From: Dysosmobacter segnis
Lineage (GTDB): Bacteria > Bacillota > Clostridia > Oscillospirales > Oscillospiraceae
Length of the DNA stretch: 64,000 bases
Direction: 5' to 3'
NCBI RefSeq assembly: GCF_014297285.1
Contig: NZ_JACOQI010000008.1
Location: 1 to 64,000 of the forward strand
The notes under the pieces are model-generated. The model saw nothing but the letters and a program-made list of their open reading frames with translations. It had not been told where the DNA came from and made no database searches. A program made the position numbers and the translations under genes. Positions 17,753 to 26,680 of this stretch are shown in pieces. Numbering within the stretch: the first letter of the stretch is position 1; each line of letters opens with the position of its first letter.

Positions 17753-19219
17753 ATGAAAAATCTGAAAAAGCTGACGATCCTGCACTCGAACGATATGCAT
17801 GGCGATTTTCTGGCCGAACAGATCGACGAACGGCTGGTAGGCGGCGTGTCGCTGTTGTCGGGCTATGTCAATAAAGTGCGGCGGGAGGAAAAGAACGTAA
17901 TCTACGCCGTGGCGGGCGATATGTTCCGCGGTAGCGTCATTGATTCGGAGTACAAGGGCACCTCTACCATCGGCATCATGAATCTGGTGGGGCCGGACGT
18001 GGCCACCATCGGCAACCACGAGATCGACTACGGCCTCGCTCATCTGCTGTTTCTGGAAAAGTGCGCGGATTTCCCTATCATCAACGCCAATCTGCACATC
18101 AAATCCAACGGACGGCGGATGTTCCGGCCCTTCTGGATCGCCCATATCGACGATATGAAGATCCTGTTCATCGGCATCATCACGGAGGAGGTGCTGGCCG
18201 CCACCAAGACGGACGAGCTGATCGGGTCCTTTGTGGACATCGGGGAGGCGGCCCGGGAGGTGGGCAACATCTGCAACGCCTACAACGCCATCGACATTGA
18301 TTTCACCGTGCTGCTGACCCACATCGGCTTTGAGGAGGACAAGAAGCTGGCGGCGATGTTGGACCCGGACTGGGGCGTGGACGTCATCATTGGCGGCCAC
18401 AGCCACACAAAGTTAGAGGAGCCCTTCAAGGTCAACGACATTTACATCGTGCAAGCGGGCACCGGTACCGACGAGATCGGCCGGTTCGACATCATGGTGG
18501 ACACCGACCTCAACGCCATCGACACCTTTACCTGGCAGATGGTCCCCATCGACGATGCCCACTGCCCCCGGGACGAGGAGGTGGAGAACTTCATTCAGCG
18601 CTACAGGAGCGCCACCTCCCAGAAGTATGACCGCATCATTACCCGCTTTTCCTGTGAGCTGACCCATCCCAAGCGCAATCAGGAAACGGCGCTGGGAGAC
18701 CTCATCGCCGACATTCTGCGGGACAGCTTCGGCATCGACCTGATGCTCATGGGGTCCGGGGCCATCCGCAGCTACTCCCTCGGCCCGGTGGTCCACTATG
18801 CAGACCTTGTGGAGTGCCTGCCCTATGACGACGCGGTGTATATGCTCAAGGTCACCGGTACCCAGCTGGAGCGGATGATCCGCCATATCCTGCGGGACGA
18901 GGCGTTTCAGGGGGAGCACACGGAGTTCTACCAGTTCTCCCACGGGACGCACATCGTCTGGTCCCGGAGCGAGCAGGCCTTCCGCACCCTGACGCTGGAC
19001 GGCGAGGCCCTGTACGCCGAGCGGCTCTACACCGTGGCGGTGCAGAAGTACCACTACAACAACCTCAAGCCGTTTTTGGACATCACGCTGGAGGAGGTGG
19101 AGAAAAACGGCAAGATTCGGGTGCTGTCCACCTCCGCCCGGGACGTGGTGGAGGAATACCTGACGGTGAACCAGCACCTCAGCCGGGAGGTGGAGGGCCG
19201 CCTGGTGATGGAGGACTGA
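17753..19219 (+). CDS. UshA-like 5'-nucleotidase / metallophosphatase
   Basis: A 488-residue protein. The N-terminal calcineurin-type domain has the metal motifs HSNDMHGD (10-17), GDMFRGS (about 55-61), GNHEIDYG (about 87-94) and GGHSHT (about 211-216). The C-terminal 5'-nucleotidase domain begins near TALGDLIADILRD. The family removes phosphate from nucleotides or cyclic nucleotides, generally outside the cell. Here no signal peptide is seen: the protein begins MKNLKKLTILHSNDMH directly, so an intracellular role is likely. Ribosome site AAGGAGCGG precedes the ATG. Confidence 0.88.
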   Translation: MKNLKKLTILHSNDMHGDFLAEQIDERLVGGVSLLSGYVNKVRREEKNVIYAVAGDMFRGSVIDSEYKGTSTIGIMNLVGPDVATIGNHEIDYGLAHLLFLEKCADFPIINANLHIKSNGRRMFRPFWIAHIDDMKILFIGIITEEVLAATKTDELIGSFVDIGEAAREVGNICNAYNAIDIDFTVLLTHIGFEEDKKLAAMLDPDWGVDVIIGGHSHTKLEEPFKVNDIYIVQAGTGTDEIGRFDIMVDTDLNAIDTFTWQMVPIDDAHCPRDEEVENFIQRYRSATSQKYDRIITRFSCELTHPKRNQETALGDLIADILRDSFGIDLMLMGSGAIRSYSLGPVVHYADLVECLPYDDAVYMLKVTGTQLERMIRHILRDEAFQGEHTEFYQFSHGTHIVWSRSEQAFRTLTLDGEALYAERLYTVAVQKYHYNNLKPFLDITLEEVEKNGKIRVLSTSARDVVEEYLTVNQHLSREVEGRLVMED

Positions 19220-19290
19220 GGGCCGCTCCTGGAAAAGCGACGAGTTTCCTGAACGGATCTCTGGTACAGAAAAGCGGAAACGAGACGGCG
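19207..19290. repeat. Direct repeat, left copy, flanking the DUF4143 ATPase gene
   Basis: Starts GAGGACTGAGGGCCG and runs through CAGAAAAGCGGAAACGA, covering the last codons and 3' flank of the phosphatase gene. A diverged copy (roughly 85 percent by eye) lies at 20746-20830 in the same direction. Confidence 0.75.
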
Positions 19291-19314
19291 TTCTCTGATG
19301 TGCCGCATAAAAAC

Positions 19315-19341
19315 CCGCCGCAGTTTTTCACTGCGGCGGGT
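19315..19341. terminator. Terminator hairpin between phosphatase and ATPase genes
   Basis: Perfect 10-bp stem CCCGCCGCAG / CTGCGGCGGG around TTTTTCA. It lies 8 bp after the stop of the minus-strand ATPase gene and may serve both directions. Confidence 0.65.
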
Positions 19342-19348
19342 ACTGATA

Positions 19349-20563
19349 TCAGTTCCATTCCTCAGCCAAGAGGAAGTCGCGGATATTCCGGTGTTTGATC
19401 CCGTTTCGGCTCATATCGAACTCATCGAGAGAAACAACGTACTTCGGGAAGTTGTCGCGGATAGAGTCATACGCACCAAACTCACGGTTGACGGTTTCTT
19501 CCGATGCCAGCAGGTAAGTGACCTGAACATACAGCTTTTCTCCGCGCTTGTCGCATACAAAATCAATTTCCTTATCGCCCGTTCTGCCAACGGTCACTTC
19601 ATAGCCCCGGCGCAGTAGCTCCAGATACACGATATTTTCCAAAATGAGATTGATGTCCCGCATATTGCCGCCGAAGACCGCCTCGCGGATGCCATGATCG
19701 GCAATATAATACTTCTCATTGGAGGCAAGGATCTGTTTGCCCTGCAAATCCTCCCGCTTCACCTGATAGAACAGGTACGCCTCACAGCAGTATCTGATGT
19801 AATTCAAGATCGTTTCCGGGGCAACGGTGCGTTGCTCGTTTTTCAGGAACTTCGCAAGCGAGGTCGCAGAGAAGGTCGTTCCCACATTGGCGATCACATA
19901 GGCAATGATTCGTTCCAGCAGGTCAACATCCCGGATTTTATTCCGCTTCACGATGTCCTTGAGCTGGACAGAGTTGAACAGATCGTGAAGATATTGCTTG
20001 GACGGCGCATCCGCATAGCGGAGGTTTGCGAGGTAGGGCATCCCTCCGGCAAGCAGATACGTTTGGAAACTCTGCTGGATGGACGCATCGGGTGTGATCG
20101 TGCGATACAACTCCATGAACTCCCCAAAAGAAAACGGATAGATCACAAACTCCACATACCGACCGCCCAAATAAGTCGCAAGCTCACCGGACAGCAGCTT
20201 TGCATTGGATCCGGTGATGTAGATGTCGCAATCCAGCGAAACACGGAGAGAGTTGATGCACTTCTCCCAGTCCTTGACCTCCTGGATCTCATCGAAAAAG
20301 AGGTAGACCTTGCCACCGATCTCCTTGGCGCGTTTGGTGATCTCATCATGCAGCGCCTGTGCGGTTTGCAGGTGGGAATAGCTCATATCTTCAAAATTGA
20401 TGGAGACAAACTGCGTCGGGCTGACACCGGACTCCGTGAGTTCCTGCTTGATCAGCTCCAACATGACCGACTTCCCGCAGCGGCGAATACCGGTCATGAC
20501 TTTAATCAGCTCTGTTCCGATAAAAGGACGGATACGGCTCATATACAGTTCGCGTTTGATCAT
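19349..20563 (-). CDS. AAA ATPase with DUF4143 nuclease-like domain
   Basis: A 404-residue protein of the widespread AAA_14-DUF4143 family. Walker A is GIRRCGKS (25-32), Walker B is VYLFFDEIQE (about 87-96), and ITGSNAKLLSGELATYLGGR (about 115-134) is the sensor region. The C-terminal DUF4143 part ends in a PD-(D/E)xK-like array (GDKEIDFVCDKRGEKLYVQV, about 335-354). The cellular role is unknown. The gene is lower in GC than its neighbours, reads against them and is bounded by direct repeats, so it looks acquired. Confidence 0.88.
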   Translation of the reverse strand: MIKRELYMSRIRPFIGTELIKVMTGIRRCGKSVMLELIKQELTESGVSPTQFVSINFEDMSYSHLQTAQALHDEITKRAKEIGGKVYLFFDEIQEVKDWEKCINSLRVSLDCDIYITGSNAKLLSGELATYLGGRYVEFVIYPFSFGEFMELYRTITPDASIQQSFQTYLLAGGMPYLANLRYADAPSKQYLHDLFNSVQLKDIVKRNKIRDVDLLERIIAYVIANVGTTFSATSLAKFLKNEQRTVAPETILNYIRYCCEAYLFYQVKREDLQGKQILASNEKYYIADHGIREAVFGGNMRDINLILENIVYLELLRRGYEVTVGRTGDKEIDFVCDKRGEKLYVQVTYLLASEETVNREFGAYDSIRDNFPKYVVSLDEFDMSRNGIKHRNIRDFLLAEEWN

Positions 20564-20745
20564 AAGTCTTAGCCTCCTTTCCGTGGCTGACTATAGTATA
20601 GCACACTTACGGTTGAAATTCAATAGAGAAATTGTGAGTTTATAAGTTATAACTGATAAAATATAAAGTTTGACACAAAGCGACAGCTACGAACAGAAAA
20701 TGTGCGGCCGATCATCAAAAGGTTCCAATGTGCTTGCGGAGGTGG

Positions 20746-20830
20746 AGGACTGAGGGCCGTTCCCGGAAAAGCGGCGGGATTTCCTGAGCGGATCTCCGGA
20801 GCAGAAAAGCGGAAACGAAACGGCGCTCCC
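20746..20830. repeat. Direct repeat, right copy, flanking the DUF4143 ATPase gene
   Basis: Starts GAGGACTGAGGGCCG like the left copy at 19207, including a vestige of the 3' end of the phosphatase reading frame (GAGGTGGAGGACTGA), although no such gene precedes it here. Confidence 0.75.
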
Positions 20831-20867
20831 TGTCGGAGAAGGAACTCCGGCGGGGGCGCCGTTTTGG
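20818..20867 (+). terminator. Terminator-like hairpin after the right repeat
   Basis: Stem ACGGCGCTCC / GGGGGCGCCGT with a long inner part and TTTT. It is probably the original terminator of the phosphatase gene, now 1.5 kb away from it. Confidence 0.55.
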
Positions 20868-21006
20868 GTGCTGTATAAGTCTGCGGCCCTTCCGCAGAAC
20901 TGATCCGGGATTGGCTTTTTATGGCAAAATTTACAATTCCAATTTGCCGGGATTCTGCAAATTTTTGGGAATGCTACGAAAGATAGGTCGATCTATCAAA
21001 ACCGGA

Positions 21007-21035
21007 TTGACAAAGCGCTTCATGAGTGGTACTGT
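21007..21035 (+). promoter_or_regulatory. Candidate promoter of the ilv leader
   Basis: Perfect TTGACA (21007-21012), a 17-bp spacer, and TACTGT (21030-21035). Transcription would start near 21042, shortly before the leader peptide. Confidence 0.6.
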
Positions 21036-21067
21036 AACCACATCTTACGAGAGGGGATGTGGACAGG

Positions 21068-21253
21068 ATGATGAAGTTCTTCGATCATACTGTTGCAGCG
21101 GCTGCCAAGGCAGACGCCGTATCCTCTTGCGCCGCAAGCTCCCGCTCTATGATCGCCATTATTATGGACGCCATTATGGCGTCCATTTTTGTTGCCATTA
21201 TTTCCATTATTGGCACAATTCCATATGGCTGGCGTGGGGTACAGAACGGTTGA
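21068..21253 (+). CDS. Isoleucine-rich leader peptide of the ilv operon (candidate attenuator peptide)
   Basis: A 61-residue frame (GTG at 21059 is an alternative start) after GAGAGGGG. Its middle has 11 isoleucine codons within 24 codons: MIAIIMDAIMASIFVAIISI and onward to GTIP. A GC-rich terminator with a T-run follows 20 bp after the stop, and the next genes make isoleucine, valine and leucine. That is the classical layout of a ribosome-stalling attenuator: with scarce charged Ile-tRNA, the ribosome stalls and an antiterminator could form. The hairpin GGACGCC-ATTAT-GGCGTCC lies within the Ile codons. It could instead be a small membrane peptide, but the position argues for regulation. Confidence 0.6.
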   Translation: MMKFFDHTVAAAAKADAVSSCAASSRSMIAIIMDAIMASIFVAIISIIGTIPYGWRGVQNG

Positions 21254-21276
21254 GCTTGTAAGAAAAACGAGCCGAA

Positions 21277-21310
21277 AGCGGTCCCGCTGGTCAGCGGGGC
21301 CGCTTTTTTG
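21277..21310 (+). terminator. Terminator in the ilv leader (attenuator)
   Basis: Stem AGCGGTCCCGCT / AGCGGGGCCGCT with loop GGTC and six T, just after the Ile-rich peptide and about 300 bp before ilvB. Confidence 0.8.
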
Positions 21311-21319
21311 TATAAAGAA

Positions 21320-21592
21320 AACCACCGGCAATGCCGGTGGTTACAAAGAGCTTTAGCTATGCCCAGAAAAAATATCCGAGCGAAGCGAGGAACAAGTCTG
21401 GAAAGCGGGCGATAAGGTGTGATTCAAAAAGACGGATAACCAGGGAGAAACGAAAAGCAAAATGCGCCAAGCCGCTATTTCAATAGCAGTAGGGCGCATC
21501 ATGCAGTAGAAAGAAGATTCGATGAACCTATAGGTTCGGCTGGTAATAGGCCCCAAGGGGGCCTGTGCAAACCACCGGCACGGCCGGTGGTT
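21320..21592. mobile_element. Small element with near-identical terminal hairpins (IS200/IS605-derived, PATE-like)
   Basis: The segment starts with AACCACCGGCAATGCCGGTGGTT (shown by its arms ACCACCGGC and GCCGGTGGT, 21321-21342) and ends with the same hairpin with a changed loop (21570-21592). Same-orientation subterminal hairpins at both ends are typical of IS200/IS605 elements and their gene-less palindrome-associated derivatives. The 230 bp between them have further stems (GAACCTATAGGTTC; AGGCCCC-AAG-GGGGCCT) but no convincing gene. It lies between the attenuator terminator and ilvB, so it is transcribed with the operon. Confidence 0.5.
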
Positions 21593-21625
21593 ATGATTTG
21601 CTACTTGTACGGGGAGGTAATCGAC

Positions 21626-23344
21626 ATGAAACTCACAGGCGCGCGGATCTTGATGGAATGTCTGCGGGAACAGAAGGTGGATACCATTTTCGGGTATCCC
21701 GGCGGCACGATTTTGAACGTGTATGACGCTTTATATGACTATAAGGAGATCACCCATATTCTGACTTCCCATGAGCAGGGGGCCGCTCACGCGGCGGACG
21801 GCTACGCCCGCAGCACCGGCAAGGTGGGCGTGTGCTTCGCTACCTCCGGCCCCGGCGCCACGAACCTGACCACCGGCATCGCCACCGCGTACATGGATTC
21901 CTCCTCTGTGGTCTTTATCTCCTGCAACGTGCCCCAGAACCTCATCGGTCGGGACGCGTTTCAGGAGGTGGACATTACCGGCATTACGATGCCCATTACG
22001 AAATCCACCTATCTGGTGCGGGATGTGACAAAGCTGGCGGACACGGTGCGGGAGGCCTTCGCTCTGGCCCGCAGCGGCCGCCCCGGTCCGGTGGTCATCG
22101 ACATCACCCGGGACGTGACCAGCGCCGAGTGCGACTACGAGCCGCTGCCTCTGGAGCAGCACGCTGCCACCGGGCATCTGGCGTCTCTGATTCGCCGGGC
22201 CTACACCAGCAGCCTGAAAATGCCGGAGGCGGATCTGGATGACGTGGAAAAGCTGGTGGAGATGATTGCGGAATCCAAAAAGCCCATGCTGATCTGCGGC
22301 GGCGGTGTGGTCCGCAGCCGGGCCCACGAGGAATTCCGGCAGTTTGTCCGCCGGATCGACGCGCCGGTGGCCATCACCGTGATGGGTGGCGGCGGCGTTT
22401 CCGGCCGGGATGTGATGACTACCGGCATGATCGGGATGCACGGTTCCGTGGCCTCCAACATGGCCTGCGACAACTGTGACCTGCTGATCGCCGTGGGCTG
22501 CCGGTTCTCCGACCGGGTGGCGTTGAAGCCGGAGACCTTCGCGCATCAGGCCAAGATCGTCCATGTCGACATCGACCGGGCGGAGATCAACAAGAACGTC
22601 CAGACGGACCATCACATCATTGGCGACGCCAAGCAAGTCCTGAACCTGCTGCTGGAGCGCCTGCCCCAGTACGAGCATAAGGAGTGGAAGGACTTCGTGC
22701 TCTCCTTCCCCCGGGAAACGGAGTACGGCGAAAGCGAGAGCGTCCTGACGCCGAAGCAGGTGCTTTCCACCATCGCCCGGAAATGCCCTCAGGATTCCAT
22801 CGTGGCCACGGACGTGGGCCAGCACCAGATGTGGGCCATCCAGCACCTGCATTTCGACTATCCCGGCCAGCTCCTGACCTCCGGCGGCTTCGGCACCATG
22901 GGCTTCGGCCTGGGGGCCGCCATCGGCGCCAAGCAGGGGAACTCGGACAAAACGGTGATCCACATCACCGGCGACGGCTGCTTTCGCATGAACGGCAATG
23001 AGCTGGCTACCGTGGCCTATTACGGGCTGCCGGTCATCACCGTGATCTTCAACAACCGGAATCTGGGCATGGTCCGGCAGTGGCAGAGCCTGATCTATGA
23101 CCACCGGTATTCCCAGACGTCTCTGGAAAACCGCAGCCCGGACTTCGTGAAGTTCGCGGACGCCTTCGGCCTGAAGGGCCGCCGGGTCACCCAGCCCAGC
23201 GAGCTGGAGGAGGCCATCACGGAGGCGCTGGCGGAAAGCGCTCAGGGCCGGGGCTACGTCATCGACTGCGCCATCAACGCTGACGAGATGGTGCACCCCA
23301 TGGTCAACGGCGGCCATCACATCACGGAATTCCTGCTGAGCTGA
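21626..23344 (+). CDS. ilvB: Acetolactate synthase, large catalytic subunit
   Basis: A 572-residue thiamine-diphosphate enzyme joining two pyruvates, or pyruvate and 2-oxobutanoate, in the first common step of valine/leucine and isoleucine synthesis. The N-terminal pyrimidine-binding domain contains the catalytic glutamate in SHEQGAAHAADGYAR (about 50-64). The C-terminal domain has the ThDP/Mg motif from GDGCFRMNGNELAT to FNN (about 450-480). Start 21626 is set by GGGGAGG 6 bp upstream; the frame is open further upstream into the hairpin element. First of the operon ilvB-ilvN-ilvC-ilvD. Confidence 0.97.
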   Translation: MKLTGARILMECLREQKVDTIFGYPGGTILNVYDALYDYKEITHILTSHEQGAAHAADGYARSTGKVGVCFATSGPGATNLTTGIATAYMDSSSVVFISCNVPQNLIGRDAFQEVDITGITMPITKSTYLVRDVTKLADTVREAFALARSGRPGPVVIDITRDVTSAECDYEPLPLEQHAATGHLASLIRRAYTSSLKMPEADLDDVEKLVEMIAESKKPMLICGGGVVRSRAHEEFRQFVRRIDAPVAITVMGGGGVSGRDVMTTGMIGMHGSVASNMACDNCDLLIAVGCRFSDRVALKPETFAHQAKIVHVDIDRAEINKNVQTDHHIIGDAKQVLNLLLERLPQYEHKEWKDFVLSFPRETEYGESESVLTPKQVLSTIARKCPQDSIVATDVGQHQMWAIQHLHFDYPGQLLTSGGFGTMGFGLGAAIGAKQGNSDKTVIHITGDGCFRMNGNELATVAYYGLPVITVIFNNRNLGMVRQWQSLIYDHRYSQTSLENRSPDFVKFADAFGLKGRRVTQPSELEEAITEALAESAQGRGYVIDCAINADEMVHPMVNGGHHITEFLLS

Positions 23345-23362
23345 GGAGAGGAGGACAACATC

Positions 23363-23908
23363 ATGGAAACGACATTACGCACCTTTTCCGTCCTGGTGGA
23401 TGACGAACCCGGCGTGCTCTCCCAGATCTCCCGGCTGTTTTCCCGCAAGGGGTTCAACATCGAGTCTCTGGCCGTCGGCCCCACGGAGGAACGCGGCCTG
23501 TCCCGCCTGACGCTGGAGGTCCTGACGGACGACCAGCAGACGGAGCTTTTGTGCAACCAGCTGTCCAAAATGGTGCCGGTACATTCCGTCCGGCTGCTGG
23601 CGGAGGAACACTCCATCCGCCGGGAGATGGTGCTCTGCAAGGTCCGGGCGGAGGAGCGGAGCGTCCGCAGCGAGCTGATTCAGCTGGCCAACGTGTTCCG
23701 GGCCTCCATTCTGGACGTTTCCTCCATCTCCATGACCCTGGCGGTCATCGGGGAGGAATCCAAAAACGAGGCGCTGACGGATCTGCTCCGGGAGTTCGGT
23801 ATTCTGGAAATGGTCCGCACCGGCATGGTGGCGCTGGAGCGGGGCCGGTACACCATTCAGGACGAGCGGAAGGAAACACTGGAATTCAATCTTGGAAAAA
23901 TGCTGTAA
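23363..23908 (+). CDS. ilvN: Acetolactate synthase, small regulatory subunit
   Basis: A 181-residue protein. The N-terminal ACT domain (about 4-75) begins TLRTFSVLVDDEPGVLSQISRLFSRKGFN and binds valine to give feedback control of IlvB. The C-terminal half is the ALS_ss_C domain that contacts the large subunit. The gene starts 18 bp after ilvB, with GAGAGGAGG ahead of ATG. Length is typical of the longer small subunits of Firmicutes. Confidence 0.95.
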   Translation: METTLRTFSVLVDDEPGVLSQISRLFSRKGFNIESLAVGPTEERGLSRLTLEVLTDDQQTELLCNQLSKMVPVHSVRLLAEEHSIRREMVLCKVRAEERSVRSELIQLANVFRASILDVSSISMTLAVIGEESKNEALTDLLREFGILEMVRTGMVALERGRYTIQDERKETLEFNLGKML

Positions 23909-23965
23909 ATTGTGCATTTATCATTCATTTCAACACAAAACCATTATAAAAAGGAGAAATCTACC

Positions 23966-24988
23966 ATGGCTAAGATGTATTATGAAAAGGACTGCGACCT
24001 GAACTATCTCAACGGCAAGAAGATCGCCGTGATCGGCTACGGCTCTCAGGGCCATGCCCATGCCCTGAACCTGAAGGACTCCGGCTGCGAGGTCTGCGTA
24101 GGCCTGCGGGAAGGCTCCAAGAACTGGGCCCAGGCAGAGGCCGCGGGGCTTACCGTCAAGACCGTTGCCGAGGCCGCCAAGTGGGGCGACATCGTGATGA
24201 TGCTCATTAACGACGAGGTGCAGGCCGACGTTTACAAGAAGGATATCGCCCCCTATCTGGAGGAGGGCAACGCTCTGGCCTTTGCCCACGGCTTCAACAT
24301 CCGCTACAAGCAGATCGTGCCGCCCACCGGTGTGGATGTGTTTATGGCGGCGCCCAAGGGCCCCGGCCACACCGTCCGCTCCACCTATGTTTCCGGCAAG
24401 GGTGTACCTTGTTTGGTGGCCGTGGAGCAGAACGCCACCGGCCGGGCCTACGAGATCGCGCTGGCCTACATCGCCGGCATCGGCGGCGCCCGGGCAGGCA
24501 TCATGGAGACCACCTTCCACGATGAGACCGAGACCGACCTCTTCGGCGAGCAGACCGTTCTGTGCGGCGGCGTGGTGGATCTGATGCAGTGCGGCTTCGA
24601 GACGCTGGTGGAAGCCGGTTACGCCCCGGAGAACGCCTATTTCGAGTGCATCCACGAGATGAAGCTCATCATCGACCTCATCAACAAGGGCGGCGTGGCC
24701 GCCATGAATTACTCCATCTCCGACACCGCCGAGTTCGGCGAGTACGTCTCCGGCCCCCGGGTGCTGCCCCACGAGGAGACCAAGGCCCGGATGCGGGCGG
24801 TGCTGGCGGACATTCAGGACGGCACCTTTGCCGGCCGCTGGATCGCGGAGAACAAGAGCCGGGGCCGCACCTTCTTCAACTCCAAGCGGGACCAGCTGGC
24901 CAAGCACCCCATGGAGCAGGTGGGCGAGGAGCTGCGCCGCAACATGATCTGGGGCGGCGACAAGGACCTGGACACCGCCTCCAACTGA
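23966..24988 (+). CDS. ilvC: Ketol-acid reductoisomerase
   Basis: A 340-residue class I enzyme that isomerises and reduces acetolactate or acetohydroxybutyrate with NAD(P)H. The Rossmann motif is [10 protein letters not shown] (about 23-32), and the C-terminal metal-binding domain shows ETDLFGEQ (about 190-197) and [12 protein letters not shown] (about 226-237). Start 23966 follows AAGGAGA; the upstream in-frame ATG at 23912 would give an unusual extension. Third gene of the operon, 57 bp after ilvN. Confidence 0.97.
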   Translation: MAKMYYEKDCDLNYLNGKKIAVIGYGSQGHAHALNLKDSGCEVCVGLREGSKNWAQAEAAGLTVKTVAEAAKWGDIVMMLINDEVQADVYKKDIAPYLEEGNALAFAHGFNIRYKQIVPPTGVDVFMAAPKGPGHTVRSTYVSGKGVPCLVAVEQNATGRAYEIALAYIAGIGGARAGIMETTFHDETETDLFGEQTVLCGGVVDLMQCGFETLVEAGYAPENAYFECIHEMKLIIDLINKGGVAAMNYSISDTAEFGEYVSGPRVLPHEETKARMRAVLADIQDGTFAGRWIAENKSRGRTFFNSKRDQLAKHPMEQVGEELRRNMIWGGDKDLDTASN

Positions 24989-25007
24989 CCGAGGGGAGGA
25001 GAAGCGT

Positions 25008-26669
25008 ATGCGTTCTGAACAGATCAAGACCGGCGTAGAGCGGACGCCCAACCGCAGCCTGCTTTACGCGCTGGGCTATACCGATGAGGAGCTTGCCCGG
25101 CCCCTCATCGGCGTGGTCAGTTCCTATAACGAGATCGTCCCCGGCCACATGGGGCTGGACAAGATCGCCGAGGCTGTAAAGGCCGGTATCCGGGCCGCAG
25201 GCGGTACGCCGGTGATGTTTCCGGCCATCGCCGTGTGCGACGGCATCGCCATGGGTCATGTGGGTATGAAGTATTCTCTGGTGACCCGGGACCTCATCGC
25301 GGATTCCACGGAGGCCATGGTCATGGCCCACCAGTTTGACGGCCTTGTGATGATCCCCAACTGCGACAAGAACGTGCCGGGCCTGCTGATGGCGGCGGCA
25401 CGGCTGAATATCCCCACCATCTTCTGCTCCGGCGGCCCCATGCTGGCGGGCCGCCTCAAGGATGGCCGCCGCACCTGCCTGAGCCACATGTTTGAGGCGG
25501 TGGGGGCGTATCACGCCGGAAAGCTGGACGAGGCCGGGGTGGCGGATTACACGGAAAACGCCTGTCCCACCTGCGGCTCCTGCTCCGGTATGTACACCGC
25601 CAACTCCATGAACTGCCTGACGGAGGCCATCGGCATGGCCCTCCGGGGCAACGGCACCATTCCCGCCGTGTACTCCGCCCGGCTGCGGCTGGCCAAGGAG
25701 ACCGGCATGAAGATCATGGAGCTGGTGGAGAAAAACGTCCGGCCCCGGGATATTATGACGGAAGCCGCCTTCCACAACGCCGAGACCGTGGACATGGCGC
25801 TGGGCTGTTCCACCAACACCATGCTGCACCTGCCCGCCATTGCTCACGAGGCCGGGGTGGAGCTGGATCTGCGCATGGTCAACGGCATCAGCGACAAGAC
25901 CCCCAACCTCTGCCATCTGGCTCCTGCCGGTGACACCTATATCGAGGATCTGGACCGGGCCGGCGGCGTCTGGGCCGTGATGAAGGAGCTGACCAAGGCC
26001 GGTCTGCTGGATACCTCGCTGCCCACCGTGACGGGTAAGACCGTAGGGGAAAATCTGGAAACGGCGGAGAATCTGGACACCTGTCTCATCCGCCCGCTGG
26101 AGGAGCCTTATTCCAAGACCGGCGGCATCGCCGCCCTGTTTGGCAATCTGGCCCCGGACGGCTGCGTGGTGAAGCAGAGCGCCGTGGCCCCGGAAATGCT
26201 GCGGCACAAGGGTCCCGCCCGGGTGTTCAACAGCGAGGAGGAGGCCATCGCCGTCATCTACGCCGGGGGCATCCGCCCCGGCGACGTGGTGGTGATCCGC
26301 TACGAGGGTCCCAAGGGCGGCCCCGGTATGCGGGAGATGCTGAACCCCACCTCCGCCATCGCCGGTATGGGACTGGACAAGGACGTGGCCCTCATCACCG
26401 ACGGCCGGTTCTCCGGCGCGACCCGGGGAGCCTCCATCGGCCACGTCAGCCCGGAGGCTGCCTCCGGCGGCGTGATCGGTCTGGTGCAGGAGGGGGATCT
26501 CATTGAAATCGACATTCCCGGCCGGTCCATCCATCTGTGCGTGGAGGACGCGGAGCTGGCGGAGCGCCGGAAAACCTGGGTCTGCCCGGAGTCGAAGATC
26601 AAGAGCGGCTATCTGACCCGCTACGCCAAGCTGGTGTCCTCTGCCGACAAGGGCGCTATTCTGCAATGA
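25008..26669 (+). CDS. ilvD: Dihydroxy-acid dehydratase
   Basis: A 553-residue Fe-S enzyme converting 2,3-dihydroxy acids to 2-oxo acids, the third step of valine and isoleucine synthesis. Cluster cysteines are in PNCDKNVPG (about 119-127) and [17 protein letters not shown] (about 185-201). The C-terminus contains [11 protein letters not shown] (about 464-474), the conserved swivelling-domain motif. GGGGAGGAG precedes ATG. Fourth gene of the operon; its end overlaps a possible start of the next gene. Confidence 0.97.
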   Translation: MRSEQIKTGVERTPNRSLLYALGYTDEELARPLIGVVSSYNEIVPGHMGLDKIAEAVKAGIRAAGGTPVMFPAIAVCDGIAMGHVGMKYSLVTRDLIADSTEAMVMAHQFDGLVMIPNCDKNVPGLLMAAARLNIPTIFCSGGPMLAGRLKDGRRTCLSHMFEAVGAYHAGKLDEAGVADYTENACPTCGSCSGMYTANSMNCLTEAIGMALRGNGTIPAVYSARLRLAKETGMKIMELVEKNVRPRDIMTEAAFHNAETVDMALGCSTNTMLHLPAIAHEAGVELDLRMVNGISDKTPNLCHLAPAGDTYIEDLDRAGGVWAVMKELTKAGLLDTSLPTVTGKTVGENLETAENLDTCLIRPLEEPYSKTGGIAALFGNLAPDGCVVKQSAVAPEMLRHKGPARVFNSEEEAIAVIYAGGIRPGDVVVIRYEGPKGGPGMREMLNPTSAIAGMGLDKDVALITDGRFSGATRGASIGHVSPEAASGGVIGLVQEGDLIEIDIPGRSIHLCVEDAELAERRKTWVCPESKIKSGYLTRYAKLVSSADKGAILQ

Positions 26670-26680
26670 GGGCGGAACTT

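Noticed and set aside
20873..21625. T-box riboswitch before the ilv operon
   Set aside because: I looked for the conserved T-box string and specifier-type stem and found none; the Ile-rich peptide explains the leader better.
24876..26666. Long minus-strand open frames opposite ilvB, ilvC and ilvD
   Set aside because: They are mirror frames of strongly conserved enzymes in GC-rich DNA, with no ribosome sites and His/Gly/Gln-rich nonsense composition.
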